DNA from: Haloplasma contractile SSD-17B
GTDB taxonomy: Bacteria > Bacillota_I > Bacilli_A > Haloplasmatales > Haloplasmataceae
DNA: 64,000 nucleotides
Direction of reading: 5' to 3'
Assembly (NCBI RefSeq): GCF_000215935.2
Contig: NZ_AFNU02000013.1
Span: 1-64,000 of the forward strand
In this document: positions 27,992 through 35,310 of the stretch, piece by piece
Layout: every line of letters starts with the position of its first letter
How positions within the stretch are numbered: position 1 is the first letter of the stretch
Translations under genes and position numbers: made by a program
Notes under the pieces: generated by a model
Told to the model about the DNA's origin: nothing
Database searches by the model: none
What the model saw: only the letters and a program-made list of their open reading frames with translations

Positions 27992-28029
27992 TTTAATTAA
28001 GGAAGGCTTATTGAATTCGTTTATTACAG

Positions 28030-28278
28030 TTATTTACTAATTAACTTTTTCTTTTGTAAATATTCTTGCTCTGATATCTCACCGTTAATATACTTCATTT
28101 TCAGTTCATTGATTAGTGAATCTTTATTTTGACGATGATCTTGATTCATTAACTTAAAGACAAGGTAGATTACAATACCTATAATCAGTAATGGAATTAG
28201 AAAACTCCATTGTCCTAAAAAGCCATCATAACCTCCAAATCCTCCACAATCAAATCCATTTCTATATCCGTACATCAT
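28030..28278 (-). CDS. SHOCT-domain mini membrane protein
   Basis: 82 residues: a Tyr/Gly/Phe-rich N-terminus, one membrane helix (about 26-45) and a SHOCT tail (LKMKYINGEISEQEYLQKKK). It is the last gene of a three-gene cluster, 20 bases after the PepSY protein gene. The leader AAAGGATTGATGAAATATG is nearly the same as that of the SHOCT gene at 29389, which suggests duplication. Confidence 0.78.
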   Translation of the reverse strand: MMYGYRNGFDCGGFGGYDGFLGQWSFLIPLLIIGIVIYLVFKLMNQDHRQNKDSLINELKMKYINGEISEQEYLQKKKLISK

Positions 28279-28298
28279 ATTTCATCAATCCTTTCTAT

Positions 28299-29243
28299 TC
28301 ATTTTTTTAATTCGTCATTGTGGTGAGAAATAATATCAACAATTGTTCCGTGCCAGTTATGATACCAAACATCTCCAGTATATATATGAACACTCAGCAT
28401 ATCGACAACCTCTCCGTTATTCTCTATATGAAATGTGTAGTAACCATAGAATTCATGCCCTACACTTGGTACAGATAAACTAGTATTAACTGACTGCACA
28501 TAATCATTAGCAAGTTCTATTGCCTCAGTTCTTGTTATTGCTGTATTAGTCAATTCATTATTTTCGTAATAGCCATCCATCATTCCTGGATATCTTCCAT
28601 AATATTCATCCACATTTCCTGTATAGTCATTAGTGCGTCCATAATCTCCGCCCCTCATTCCTGAGTATCGATCCGTACGTCCATAACGTCCACCCATCAT
28701 TCCTGAGCGTCCGCCCATGTGTCCGTAGCTTCCACCCATCATCCCTGAGTATCCACCCATATGTCCATAACGTCCACCCGTGGTTCCATAATCTCCATGC
28801 ATTAAATCATACTTTTCATTCCACATCATACTTGGACCATATTCTGGGTAAATTTCGCCGGTATATGGGTCAACTAGCAACTCCATAGCACCTTTTCCAG
28901 TATCTTTTTCTTCTATTGAGAAGTAATAATCTGAATTTTCATAAACAAATATATCTGCTACTTCTAGATTTTCATTTATACTTTTAACATAAGTATTCAC
29001 TCTTATTTTTAATTCATCGACCTCGATCTTAGTGTCTTTATATGGATTAATTCTCGTATTATGAAATTCCCTTTGTACGTTTGGATTGGTGTCCACTATT
29101 TCATTTGTTAAGTTTGTGATCGATCCTTTTAGGTTTTGAAATGATAAATCCTGTGCAGAAGCATTATTGTTACCGTATAAGCCTGCTCCTATCAATGTTA
29201 CTACTGAAAGAATTCCTAATGTCCATATTAATTTATCATTCAT
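28299..29243 (-). CDS. Exported PepSY-like protein with Gly-Met-Met-Gly repeats
   Basis: 314 residues. An N-terminal membrane helix or signal (ending around NNASAQD) precedes a PepSY-like domain (about 60-150), with YYFSIEEKDTGKGAMELLVD and YTGEIYPEYG. A low-complexity stretch follows with about seven repeats of the type GGRYGHMGGYSGMMGG, then a second PepSY-like domain (TEAIELANDYVQSV then HIYTGDVWYHNWHG). Met and His richness suggests outer-face copper binding. The second of two close ATGs (29243) fits the AAAAGGAG site better. The promoter region upstream carries a triple response-regulator module. Confidence 0.78.
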   Translation of the reverse strand: MNDKLIWTLGILSVVTLIGAGLYGNNNASAQDLSFQNLKGSITNLTNEIVDTNPNVQREFHNTRINPYKDTKIEVDELKIRVNTYVKSINENLEVADIFVYENSDYYFSIEEKDTGKGAMELLVDPYTGEIYPEYGPSMMWNEKYDLMHGDYGTTGGRYGHMGGYSGMMGGSYGHMGGRSGMMGGRYGRTDRYSGMRGGDYGRTNDYTGNVDEYYGRYPGMMDGYYENNELTNTAITRTEAIELANDYVQSVNTSLSVPSVGHEFYGYYTFHIENNGEVVDMLSVHIYTGDVWYHNWHGTIVDIISHHNDELKK

Positions 29244-29388
29244 AGTCATTTCTCCTTTTAATTATTTTTTATATCTGTTAATTCATTATAAAACTATTTT
29301 GATACTTCACATTCTAATTCTTTAACCTAAAGAATTCTATTTTGTTCATTAGCAGTGTCAGAAACTCATGTTCTCATCCTATTCAAAG

Positions 29389-29574
29389 TTATTTACCTTG
29401 AATAATTTGCTTGCGTTTTAGGTACTCTTCTTCAGAAATTTCACCATTAACTAATATTGTTTTTAATAATTCTAAAGGGGTGCTATCCTGTGAGCGATTT
29501 GGTATTTGTATACCTTGATTGTCTTTTACTGAAACATAAATGATATAACCTATAATAACTATAAAGATCAACAT
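29389..29574 (-). CDS. SHOCT-domain mini membrane protein
   Basis: 61 residues, the shortest of the set: an N-terminal membrane helix (1-16) and a SHOCT tail (LLKTILVNGEISEEEYLKRK). The start is GTG 29577 or ATG 29574, with AAAGG somewhat far upstream. First gene after the triple promoter module, so presumably induced with the PepSY protein. Confidence 0.7.
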   Translation of the reverse strand: MLIFIVIIGYIIYVSVKDNQGIQIPNRSQDSTPLELLKTILVNGEISEEEYLKRKQIIQGK

Positions 29575-29645
29575 CACTTTACATCAATCCTTTCTTTTCT
29601 ATTTTTATTTTAAATACCAGACATAGTATTTTTTACCACAAATAG

Positions 29646-29905
29646 AGTACAGCATTTAGATATGGAGTCATTATGGAGATGACCTATTATTTTTATTAAA
29701 TTCATTCACATATCAGCTCATTCTCATATACCTGTGTTGGTATAACTTAATATTTTTAAAGTATAGCATCTAGTTATGGAGTCGATATGTAGATAGCCTA
29801 CTATTTTTATAAATTCATTAAGGCTATCACTCATTCTTTAATACCTATGCCGGTATAACTTATTACATTTAAAGTATAGCATTTAGATATGGAGTCGATA
29901 TGGAG
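29646..29905 (-). promoter_or_regulatory. Triple promoter-operator module (113-114 bp direct repeats)
   Basis: Three copies face the SHOCT/PepSY/SHOCT genes on the minus strand. In plus coordinates each has a -10 (29646-29651, 29760-29765, 29873-29878; minus-strand TGTACT or TATACT with a TGC extension), 8 bases, an octamer (29660-29667, 29774-29781, 29887-29894), 3 bases, and a second octamer (29671-29678, 29785-29792, 29898-29905). The octamer consensus on the minus strand is CTCCATAT. An 11-bp pitch is typical of OmpR/PhoB-type response regulators. The linkers also hold ATACC-N6-GGTAT dyads (29728-29743, 29841-29856). Confidence 0.75.
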
Positions 29906-30283
29906 ATGACCTGTTTTTTTGAGGGAACTATTAAGGTAATCATACTGCACCCTGTACTTAATGCTTAGATACACGTACAGGTAGGTATACCCTTAAGAAT
30001 ATGTAGGGCCCGCTCTAAGACATAAAAAAGAAACAAATTTGCTATGGGTGTTGCTCCACAACTAATTCGTTTCTTTTAAAGAAGAGGATAGATATGAATA
30101 CATTCTAGTCTCTAGTTACTACTTTGAGTTTGATCTTAATGCTTAAAGACATTTCTTACTTTAATATTATCATCGTGGGCATAAATAAGGCTGTCGTAGT
30201 TGATCTTATAAGTCTTATGCATACCGTTGTATTCTTCAATAGTTAACACAGTAAAAACGTTCTATTATGTATTATAAATAGAA
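29906..30283. other. Intergenic region
   Basis: No gene. It contains a GGTATACC palindrome near 29983-29990 and, at 30014-30078, a terminator-like element that is repeated at 31027-31093. Confidence 0.35.
30014..30078 (-). terminator. Repeated terminator element, copy 1
   Basis: AAAGAAAC (30027-30034) pairs with GTTTCTTT (30069-30076). An inner GTTG/CAAC stem surrounds the loop CTCCA, and T6 follows on the minus strand. It lies about 200 bases past the DUF2933 gene. It shares about 45 nearly identical bases with copy 2 at 31027. Confidence 0.7.
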
Positions 30284-30574
30284 TTAGATTTCATCTACTT
30301 CCTGCTCTTGCACGTCTTCATCCCCACTATGTTTATGCATTCCACGCATCATAAATAAATGCATGATTGGACACAATATGAGAAATGCGAATAGCCATGG
30401 ACTTTCATTTACACTTGTAGATTTTGAGTATAAGTAATACATGAAAAGTCCCATAGGTAGTAAGCATAAAATCATCATTAAACCATGATTGTGTCCATGG
30501 TGTTTATGTTTAGATTCATTATCATGTTGACAATCTTTATTATGTTCTGGATTCACTTCTTTGTTCTCTAACAT
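30284..30574 (-). CDS. DUF2933 small membrane protein
   Basis: 96 residues. A His-rich N-terminal stretch (KHKHHGHNHGLMMILCLLPM) leads into a membrane helix, followed by a second helix with ILCPIMHLFMMRGMHKHSGD, the DUF2933 signature. These proteins are frequent in copper-resistance loci; function unestablished, though Cys/Met/His in the membrane invite a copper role. ATG at 30574 is better spaced from GAGGCGG than the GTG at 30583. Its promoter has the shared response-regulator geometry (30635-30667). Confidence 0.78.
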   Translation of the reverse strand: MLENKEVNPEHNKDCQHDNESKHKHHGHNHGLMMILCLLPMGLFMYYLYSKSTSVNESPWLFAFLILCPIMHLFMMRGMHKHSGDEDVQEQEVDEI

Positions 30575-30634
30575 TTTTTTCACCGCCTCATTATATAAGG
30601 AACTTGTCTAGGAAATACAATTCCTATTTATTTT

Positions 30635-30667
30635 AATATACTAAACTTTTATGATGAGAATGTGATG
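30635..30667 (-). promoter_or_regulatory. DUF2933 promoter with diverged response-regulator sites
   Basis: The minus-strand -10 TATATT (30635-30640) is followed upstream by 8 bases, an octamer TTATGATG in plus orientation (30649-30656), 3 bases and ATGTGATG (30660-30667). Spacing is identical to the triple module, but the half-sites are less similar. Confidence 0.5.
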
Positions 30668-31026
30668 CAAGTTTAAATATGCAAAAAAATAAACTGATTT
30701 ATATAACGAATAAAAAAAGTCTTTATTACGCTAAATAAAGGGATGACAAGCATGGTGAGATTTTTTGTACTTAGTCAATCATTCTTAAGTATTAAAATAG
30801 TATTTAGACAATACCTATATTCAATTGAATTAATTATATAACATTTCTCCTTCATATAGTGACAATATAATTCTCTTTCCATTTGTGATGATTCAAATAT
30901 ATTTAACTCCTTAATAGAGGTTAATAGATCTATTGTAATTTTTTATTATATGAATTGTGTGAACTCGAACTCATAGTATATTATTAAATTTATTTTGGAA
31001 TAAATATAGACTGGTTTAGAAAAAAG
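30668..31026. other. AT-rich gap
   Basis: No gene, terminator or repeat is recognised apart from short A/T runs. Confidence 0.3.
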
Positions 31027-31093
31027 TCTAAGACATAAAAAAGAAACAAATTTGCTATGATGTTGCTCCATAACAAGTCCTTTCTTTGTTTCT
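31027..31093 (-). terminator. Repeated terminator element, copy 2 (end of the two-component operon)
   Basis: AGAAACAAA (31042-31050) pairs perfectly with TTTGTTTCT (31085-31093). The loop repeats the GTTGCTCCA motif of copy 1, and T6 follows on minus. It stands about 50 bases past the sensor kinase stop. Confidence 0.8.
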
Positions 31094-31145
31094 ATTAAAT
31101 AGTATAGTATATTAGTCACTCGACTGGTTGATTTTTGAGCTTTTT

Positions 31146-32516
31146 TTATTTTGAATGTTTAATTGGTAATGTGATTGTAAAGATTGTTCCTTCATTAAGT
31201 TTACTGTAAACGTTAATGTCACCATTGTGAGCTTGAATAATACTATTCACAATCGATAATCCAAGTCCTGCTCCACCTGTTTCACGATTTCTTGATTGTT
31301 CAACTCTGTAAAAACGCTCAAATATGTGTTTAATATCTTGTTCCGAAATACCGATTCCTGTGTCACTTACAGTTATGACGGCGTCTTTTTGTTCCTGCCT
31401 AGTAGTGACAGTAATTTTACCACCTTGTTCAGTAAAATCGTACGCATTGGATAGTAGGTTAAACATTACCTGTGTCATTTTATCTTTATCTATGTGGAGA
31501 TCCGGATTATTAACTTTCTCAAATTGAATCGTGATTTGTTTAGCCTTAACAACCGATTCAAATTGATGAATAACTGGTAACATGATTTCCGAAAGTGGAT
31601 ATCGCTCTTTATTTAATTTGTCATCTGTTTGATCTAAAGACGTTAATTTTTCAAGATCTTTTACTAAATTTGCTAATCGAAAAACTTCATTGTTACAGGT
31701 CTCTATTCGTTCTTTAGTCGGTTCAAATACACCATCAATCATTGCTTCAAATTGATTTTGTAGTGCATGTAATGGTGTTCTAAGTTCGTGTGAGACATCT
31801 GAAGTCAACCGTTTTCTTAACTGTTCCTGTTCTTCTAATGTACTAGCTAGATAATTGATAGAATCCTTCAAGTCATTTATTTCTCTAGTATTGGAATCTA
31901 AAGTTACTCTTTCTTTTAGGTTTCCATATCTTAAACGATCAGTTGCTTCTTTTAAATTTTTTATTGGTTTTGAAATATTTTGTGCTAGAAATACACCCAA
32001 GGATGTCGCTAATACAATACCAAGCACAGCTGAAATAATCAAACCGTTGTTAAGTGAGTTTCTAAACTTAACGTCTTCTCTAGATAATAATGTGGATTCA
32101 TACTGTCCAATTAAAACATATAGGGTAGGTTTATTTGTGGCGTCTACCGTATAACTATTTTCTATATATTGACCTTTTTGTGGTCCACCCATCATACCCC
32201 CCATCATGCCACCGTCTATCATGCCCTGACTAGACTTCCATATGATGGTTTGATCTTGTCCCATTATTGTAATTGTGATGTTATTGGTCATTGCTTGATG
32301 TGATAAGTTTAACAGTACATCATCACTGAATGATCCATTTGATTGATACGTATTTTCAATGTAGTCAACTAAATCAGCATCGCGTTTTTCTAAATTTTCG
32401 CTCATATACGTATTAAATGATGCGTTAATTATGTAGTTCGTTACTCCAAAAAAGAGTGTTATTAATAAGAGTGCACTTATTGCTAATACAATTGTAATTC
32501 GGTTTAATAATGTCAT
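31146..32516 (-). CDS. Sensor histidine kinase with Met-rich outer loop (CusS-like)
   Basis: 456 residues. TM1 (about 8-30), an extracytoplasmic domain (30-155), TM2 (about 156-180), HAMP, HisKA with the phosphoacceptor in DVSHELRTPLHALQ, and an HATPase with VMFNLLSNAYDFT, DTGIGIS and GGAGLGLSIV. The outer domain contains GMMGGMMGG (103-111), a likely Cu(I)-binding motif that echoes repeats in the PepSY protein encoded 3 kb away. ATG at 32516 is set by AAGGTG; the longer frame from 32534 overlaps the regulator gene. Predicted to sense envelope copper and phosphorylate the adjacent regulator. Confidence 0.9.
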   Translation of the reverse strand: MTLLNRITIVLAISALLLITLFFGVTNYIINASFNTYMSENLEKRDADLVDYIENTYQSNGSFSDDVLLNLSHQAMTNNITITIMGQDQTIIWKSSQGMIDGGMMGGMMGGPQKGQYIENSYTVDATNKPTLYVLIGQYESTLLSREDVKFRNSLNNGLIISAVLGIVLATSLGVFLAQNISKPIKNLKEATDRLRYGNLKERVTLDSNTREINDLKDSINYLASTLEEQEQLRKRLTSDVSHELRTPLHALQNQFEAMIDGVFEPTKERIETCNNEVFRLANLVKDLEKLTSLDQTDDKLNKERYPLSEIMLPVIHQFESVVKAKQITIQFEKVNNPDLHIDKDKMTQVMFNLLSNAYDFTEQGGKITVTTRQEQKDAVITVSDTGIGISEQDIKHIFERFYRVEQSRNRETGGAGLGLSIVNSIIQAHNGDINVYSKLNEGTIFTITLPIKHSK

Positions 32517-32520
32517 TTTA

Positions 32521-33207
32521 TTATTCACCTTCAAATTTATACCCGACTCTGATTACTGTTTTTATATAAATCGGTTGTTTTGGATTGTCTTCAATTTTCT
32601 TTCTCAAGTTTTTAATGTGAGAATCAATTGTACGATCGTATCCTTCAAAATCTGCGCCTAATACCTTTTCAATTAAATCTTCTCTCGTATACACTCTGTT
32701 TACATTCTTAATCAATAATGATAATAGTTTATACTCAACTGGTGTTAAATTAACTTCATTCCCCTTTTTAAATACTTTATGTTGAATAACATCTATTTTT
32801 AAATCATCATTTCTAAACGATATAACATCTGATAAAGGTTCGGTATTAGATAATCGGCGCAGCACTGTGCGTACACGCATCACCAATTCCTTAGGGCTAA
32901 AGGGTTTAACTAAGTAATCATCGGCTCCGATACTTAGTCCTTTAATTCGATCTTCAACTGCACTTTTAGCTGTTAACATGATAATGGGAACATTTGATTT
33001 CTTACGGACTTCTTTACAAATTTCTTCTCCTGAGATATCGGGCAACATTAGATCTAACACCAATAAATCAGGAGCTTTTTGATTAAATATAGACAATCCC
33101 TCTTTACCATTTGTTGATTTATAGACAGTATAGCCTTCCTTTGTCAAATATGCTTCCACAACTTCAATTACATTTTTTTCATCCTCAATAATTAATATTT
33201 TTTTCAT
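32521..33207 (-). CDS. OmpR/PhoB-family response regulator (CusR-like)
   Basis: 228 residues. The receiver domain has the acidic pair near the start (IIEDEKNVIE), phosphoacceptor Asp in LLVLDLMLPDISGEE (about residue 52) and Lys in YLVKPFSPKEL. A winged-helix effector follows, ending RTIDSHIKNLRKKIEDNPKQ then IRVGYKFEG. AGAGGG precedes ATG. It is translationally coupled to the kinase, with 4 bases between its stop and the kinase ATG. It probably binds the octamer pairs seen at its own promoter, at the DUF2933 promoter and in the triple module. Confidence 0.93.
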   Translation of the reverse strand: MKKILIIEDEKNVIEVVEAYLTKEGYTVYKSTNGKEGLSIFNQKAPDLLVLDLMLPDISGEEICKEVRKKSNVPIIMLTAKSAVEDRIKGLSIGADDYLVKPFSPKELVMRVRTVLRRLSNTEPLSDVISFRNDDLKIDVIQHKVFKKGNEVNLTPVEYKLLSLLIKNVNRVYTREDLIEKVLGADFEGYDRTIDSHIKNLRKKIEDNPKQPIYIKTVIRVGYKFEGE

Positions 33208-33237
33208 ATTATTCCCTCTTCTTTGACATTTTTTATA

Positions 33238-33270
33238 ATTATAACAAATAGTTTTGGAGATGATATGGAT
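33238..33270 (-). promoter_or_regulatory. Promoter of the two-component operon with octamer pair
   Basis: The minus-strand TATAAT -10 (33238-33243) is followed upstream by 8 bases, octamer TTTTGGAG (33252-33259, plus orientation), 3 bases and ATATGGAT (33263-33270). Spacing is identical to the triple module at 29646-29905, suggesting autoregulation. Confidence 0.65.
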
Positions 33271-33581
33271 TTCTTAAATTTTATAATTTTATTATTAGTA
33301 TAGCAAGAAATATGATTCGTAATTAATAACCCATGTATTGAGATTCGAATTAGGTTTCACTACAAATTTTTTTAAAAAATTAAGATCACTAATTTATTAG
33401 ATTTTTTGCTGGGTAATCAGATTTTTAAACAAAACTATTTATTTCTCAAAATTATAGAGTCATTAGTCCTAATATTAAAAATAATATTTTTCACTATTAC
33501 CATATTTTGAATAGCTCTATTATAATTGTATATACGTTGCCTGTGTTTAATAAGACTAGGTAAACATATGTAGATTATTGA

Positions 33582-33893
33582 ATGAAGACAAAATTGTACT
33601 AACATTGATCGTATCAGCACTTTTATTAGTCGTTTAAAGTGTTTATATGTTTACGGATATTGAAAATGGAATAATTGATTCGAGGGCGGAGGGAAAACCC
33701 CTACGAATACCACCACTACTAAATGACATAAATACGTATACTTTAACTTAACTGCACAAAAATAATCAATGGAATTTATAGAAGGAGTACCTACAAAACC
33801 TACGGATATAACGGGAATTTCTTTAGTCCTGTTATTCGTGTGAGACTAGGCAATCAGGTACGTATTAATGTTAAAAACAAACTGAATATATAA
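33582..33893 (+). pseudogene. Multicopper oxidase remnant 2 (N-terminal part)
   Basis: Starts ATG-AAG-ACA-AAA like remnant 1 and parallels it for about 100 bases (signal peptide, then VFICLRI/VYMFTDL-like text, then GIIDS). It has an early stop (codon 7) and frameshifts. The frame ending at 33893 reads TYGYNGNFFSPVIRVRLGNQ then VRINVKNKLN, the first cupredoxin domain of multicopper oxidases (family pattern TWGYNG...PTIR...GD.V.V...N.L). All copper ligands and the rest of the protein are gone. Confidence 0.85.
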
Positions 33894-33931
33894 GGAAGAA
33901 AAAACTCATTAAGAATAAATGAAAAACTACA

Positions 33932-33973
33932 AAAAAAAACGAAGCAAACTAGTTGTTCGTTTGCTTCCTTTTT
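33932..33973. terminator. Bidirectional terminator before the Csp gene
   Basis: GAAGCAAAC/GTTTGCTTC stem (33941-33967) with A9 before and T5 after. Confidence 0.8.
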
Positions 33974-33983
33974 CATGTATTAA

Positions 33984-34328
33984 TTAAAGCATTTTTCTAC
34001 ATTCTTCAGCACATTCACGACAAATCTCTGCGCATTTCTTACAGTGGTCTGTGCTTAACTTTTCACATTCAGCTGCACATGCTTCACAAATTTCTGCACA
34101 TTCTTCGCAGATATGTTTCGCGTGCTCACTACCACGAGCCATAAATTTAATTGCAATGTTACAAATATCAATACAGTCACGTAATATTGTCATACACTGT
34201 ACCTTTTCATCTTTATTAGGACCAGTGATACATAATGTTAAACATTCTTCACAAGCTTGTAGACACTGCATACACTTATTAATGCAATCTTGCATCTTGT
34301 CATTTTTTACATTACCGATGATACCCAT
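33984..34328 (-). CDS. Csp-type four-helix-bundle copper storage protein
   Basis: 114 residues with about 19 Cys, mostly in CxxxC helical spacing: CINKCMQCLQACEECLTLC, then CEECAEICEACAAECEKL and CKKCAEICRECAEECRKM. This is the DUF326/Csp family, whose helical bundles hold many Cu(I) ions inside a Cys-lined core. There is no signal peptide, so it is cytosolic (Csp3-like). GAAAGGAGTGA precedes the ATG. It complements CopA export by buffering Cu(I). Confidence 0.93.
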   Translation of the reverse strand: MGIIGNVKNDKMQDCINKCMQCLQACEECLTLCITGPNKDEKVQCMTILRDCIDICNIAIKFMARGSEHAKHICEECAEICEACAAECEKLSTDHCKKCAEICRECAEECRKML

Positions 34329-34539
34329 CTAAATCACTCCTTTCAAAGATTCTAACCTTATTATGTGTTATAGATCTAAATCTATTTATAAACCATAGCT
34401 AGATATAGAGAATTTTTTTACTAAGCGTCTTATTAACTTTTACGAACATCAAGCGATCTGCGGAAAGAAAAATGAAGAAAGGTATTATACCTTAATCATA
34501 TTTATCGTTTACCTAATTTTTTATAACAGAAACTCATAC
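34329..34539. other. Intergenic region between two Csp genes
   Basis: AT-rich. It presumably holds the promoter of the first Csp gene, but no confident -10 or octamer pair was found. Confidence 0.3.
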
Positions 34540-34588
34540 AAAAAAAGCACACTCAATTAACTGGTTTTGCTCCAATTAATTGAGTGTA
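34540..34588 (-). terminator. Terminator of the second Csp gene
   Basis: Perfect stem ACACTCAATTAA/TTAATTGAGTGT followed on minus by a T7 tract. Its loop contains TGGAGCAAAACCA (minus), related to the loops at 30014 and 31027. Confidence 0.85.
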
Positions 34589-34639
34589 CTTCCCTGTCTA
34601 CAATTGATTATATAACACTACTAATCAATTAATTTAGTT

Positions 34640-35047
34640 TTACATCATCCCTGCATGTCTTCTACATGCTTCTGCACAGTCTAGACAAATTCTAGCACAG
34701 TTTTGTGATTCTGCATCTTGGAATCTTAAACATTCATTACCACAACGTTCACAAACACTCGCACAGAAGTTTGCATGTGCTCGGTCAAAGTCACTACTTA
34801 CCACTGTATAAACGACTTGTGATTGACAAATTCTTGCACAATCATGTAATAGCTTTATTTGTTGTTCACGTTGTCGTACATCTTGCTTATCAACCATTTT
34901 AGACATCATATTAAAACAAGTAGCAGCACAGTTCTCCACCTTATTTACAAATTGCTTGTGTGGATACATAGCAGGCATAGTCGTAAATCCAGTTCCCATA
35001 TCCATATATTGTTGTTGTGATGGATACATATCATAAGAATAATTCAT
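34640..35047 (-). CDS. Csp-like four-helix-bundle copper-binding protein with Met/Tyr/Gln-rich N-terminus
   Basis: 135 residues. A polar N-terminus (MNYSYDMYPSQQQYMDMG) replaces a signal peptide and is followed by the DUF326/Csp bundle, with CAATCFNMMSKMV, LLHDCARICQSQ, FCASVCERCGNECLRF and CARICLDCAEACRRH. It has fewer Cys than the 33984 paralogue. The open frame runs on to 35107, but AAAGGGG stands 9 bases before ATG 35047. Spore-coat-associated DUF326 proteins have similar Tyr/Gln/Met-rich tails, so an alternative role is possible. Confidence 0.85.
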   Translation of the reverse strand: MNYSYDMYPSQQQYMDMGTGFTTMPAMYPHKQFVNKVENCAATCFNMMSKMVDKQDVRQREQQIKLLHDCARICQSQVVYTVVSSDFDRAHANFCASVCERCGNECLRFQDAESQNCARICLDCAEACRRHAGMM

Positions 35048-35258
35048 GTTCCCTAACCCCTTTAAATTTATAATATAGTATTTATGATTGATAGAAAAAT
35101 CAACCACACTAAATTATATGTTTGCTCTATAAGATATGGGTGACTATTATGATAATAAGTTCGAAATGTGTGTTTATCCTTAAGTTATAACCGTGTACAC
35201 CGTAATACCCGTTGATGAATAAACCTAATCGTTACTTCATTGTTTTTCTACCGATCTA

Positions 35259-35298
35259 AAAAAGGCATCTCAACCTATTTTAAATTGAGATGCCTTTT
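35259..35298 (-). terminator. Terminator of the 259-residue lipoprotein gene
   Basis: AAAGGCATCTCAA/TTGAGATGCCTTTT stem with T6 on the minus strand. The third copy of the GGCATCTCAA-type terminator. Confidence 0.88.
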
Positions 35299-35310
35299 AC
35301 TATGTTTATT

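Noticed and set aside
33435-33620. Minus-strand frame of 61 codons
   Set aside because: No ribosome site, antisense to the leader of multicopper oxidase remnant 2.
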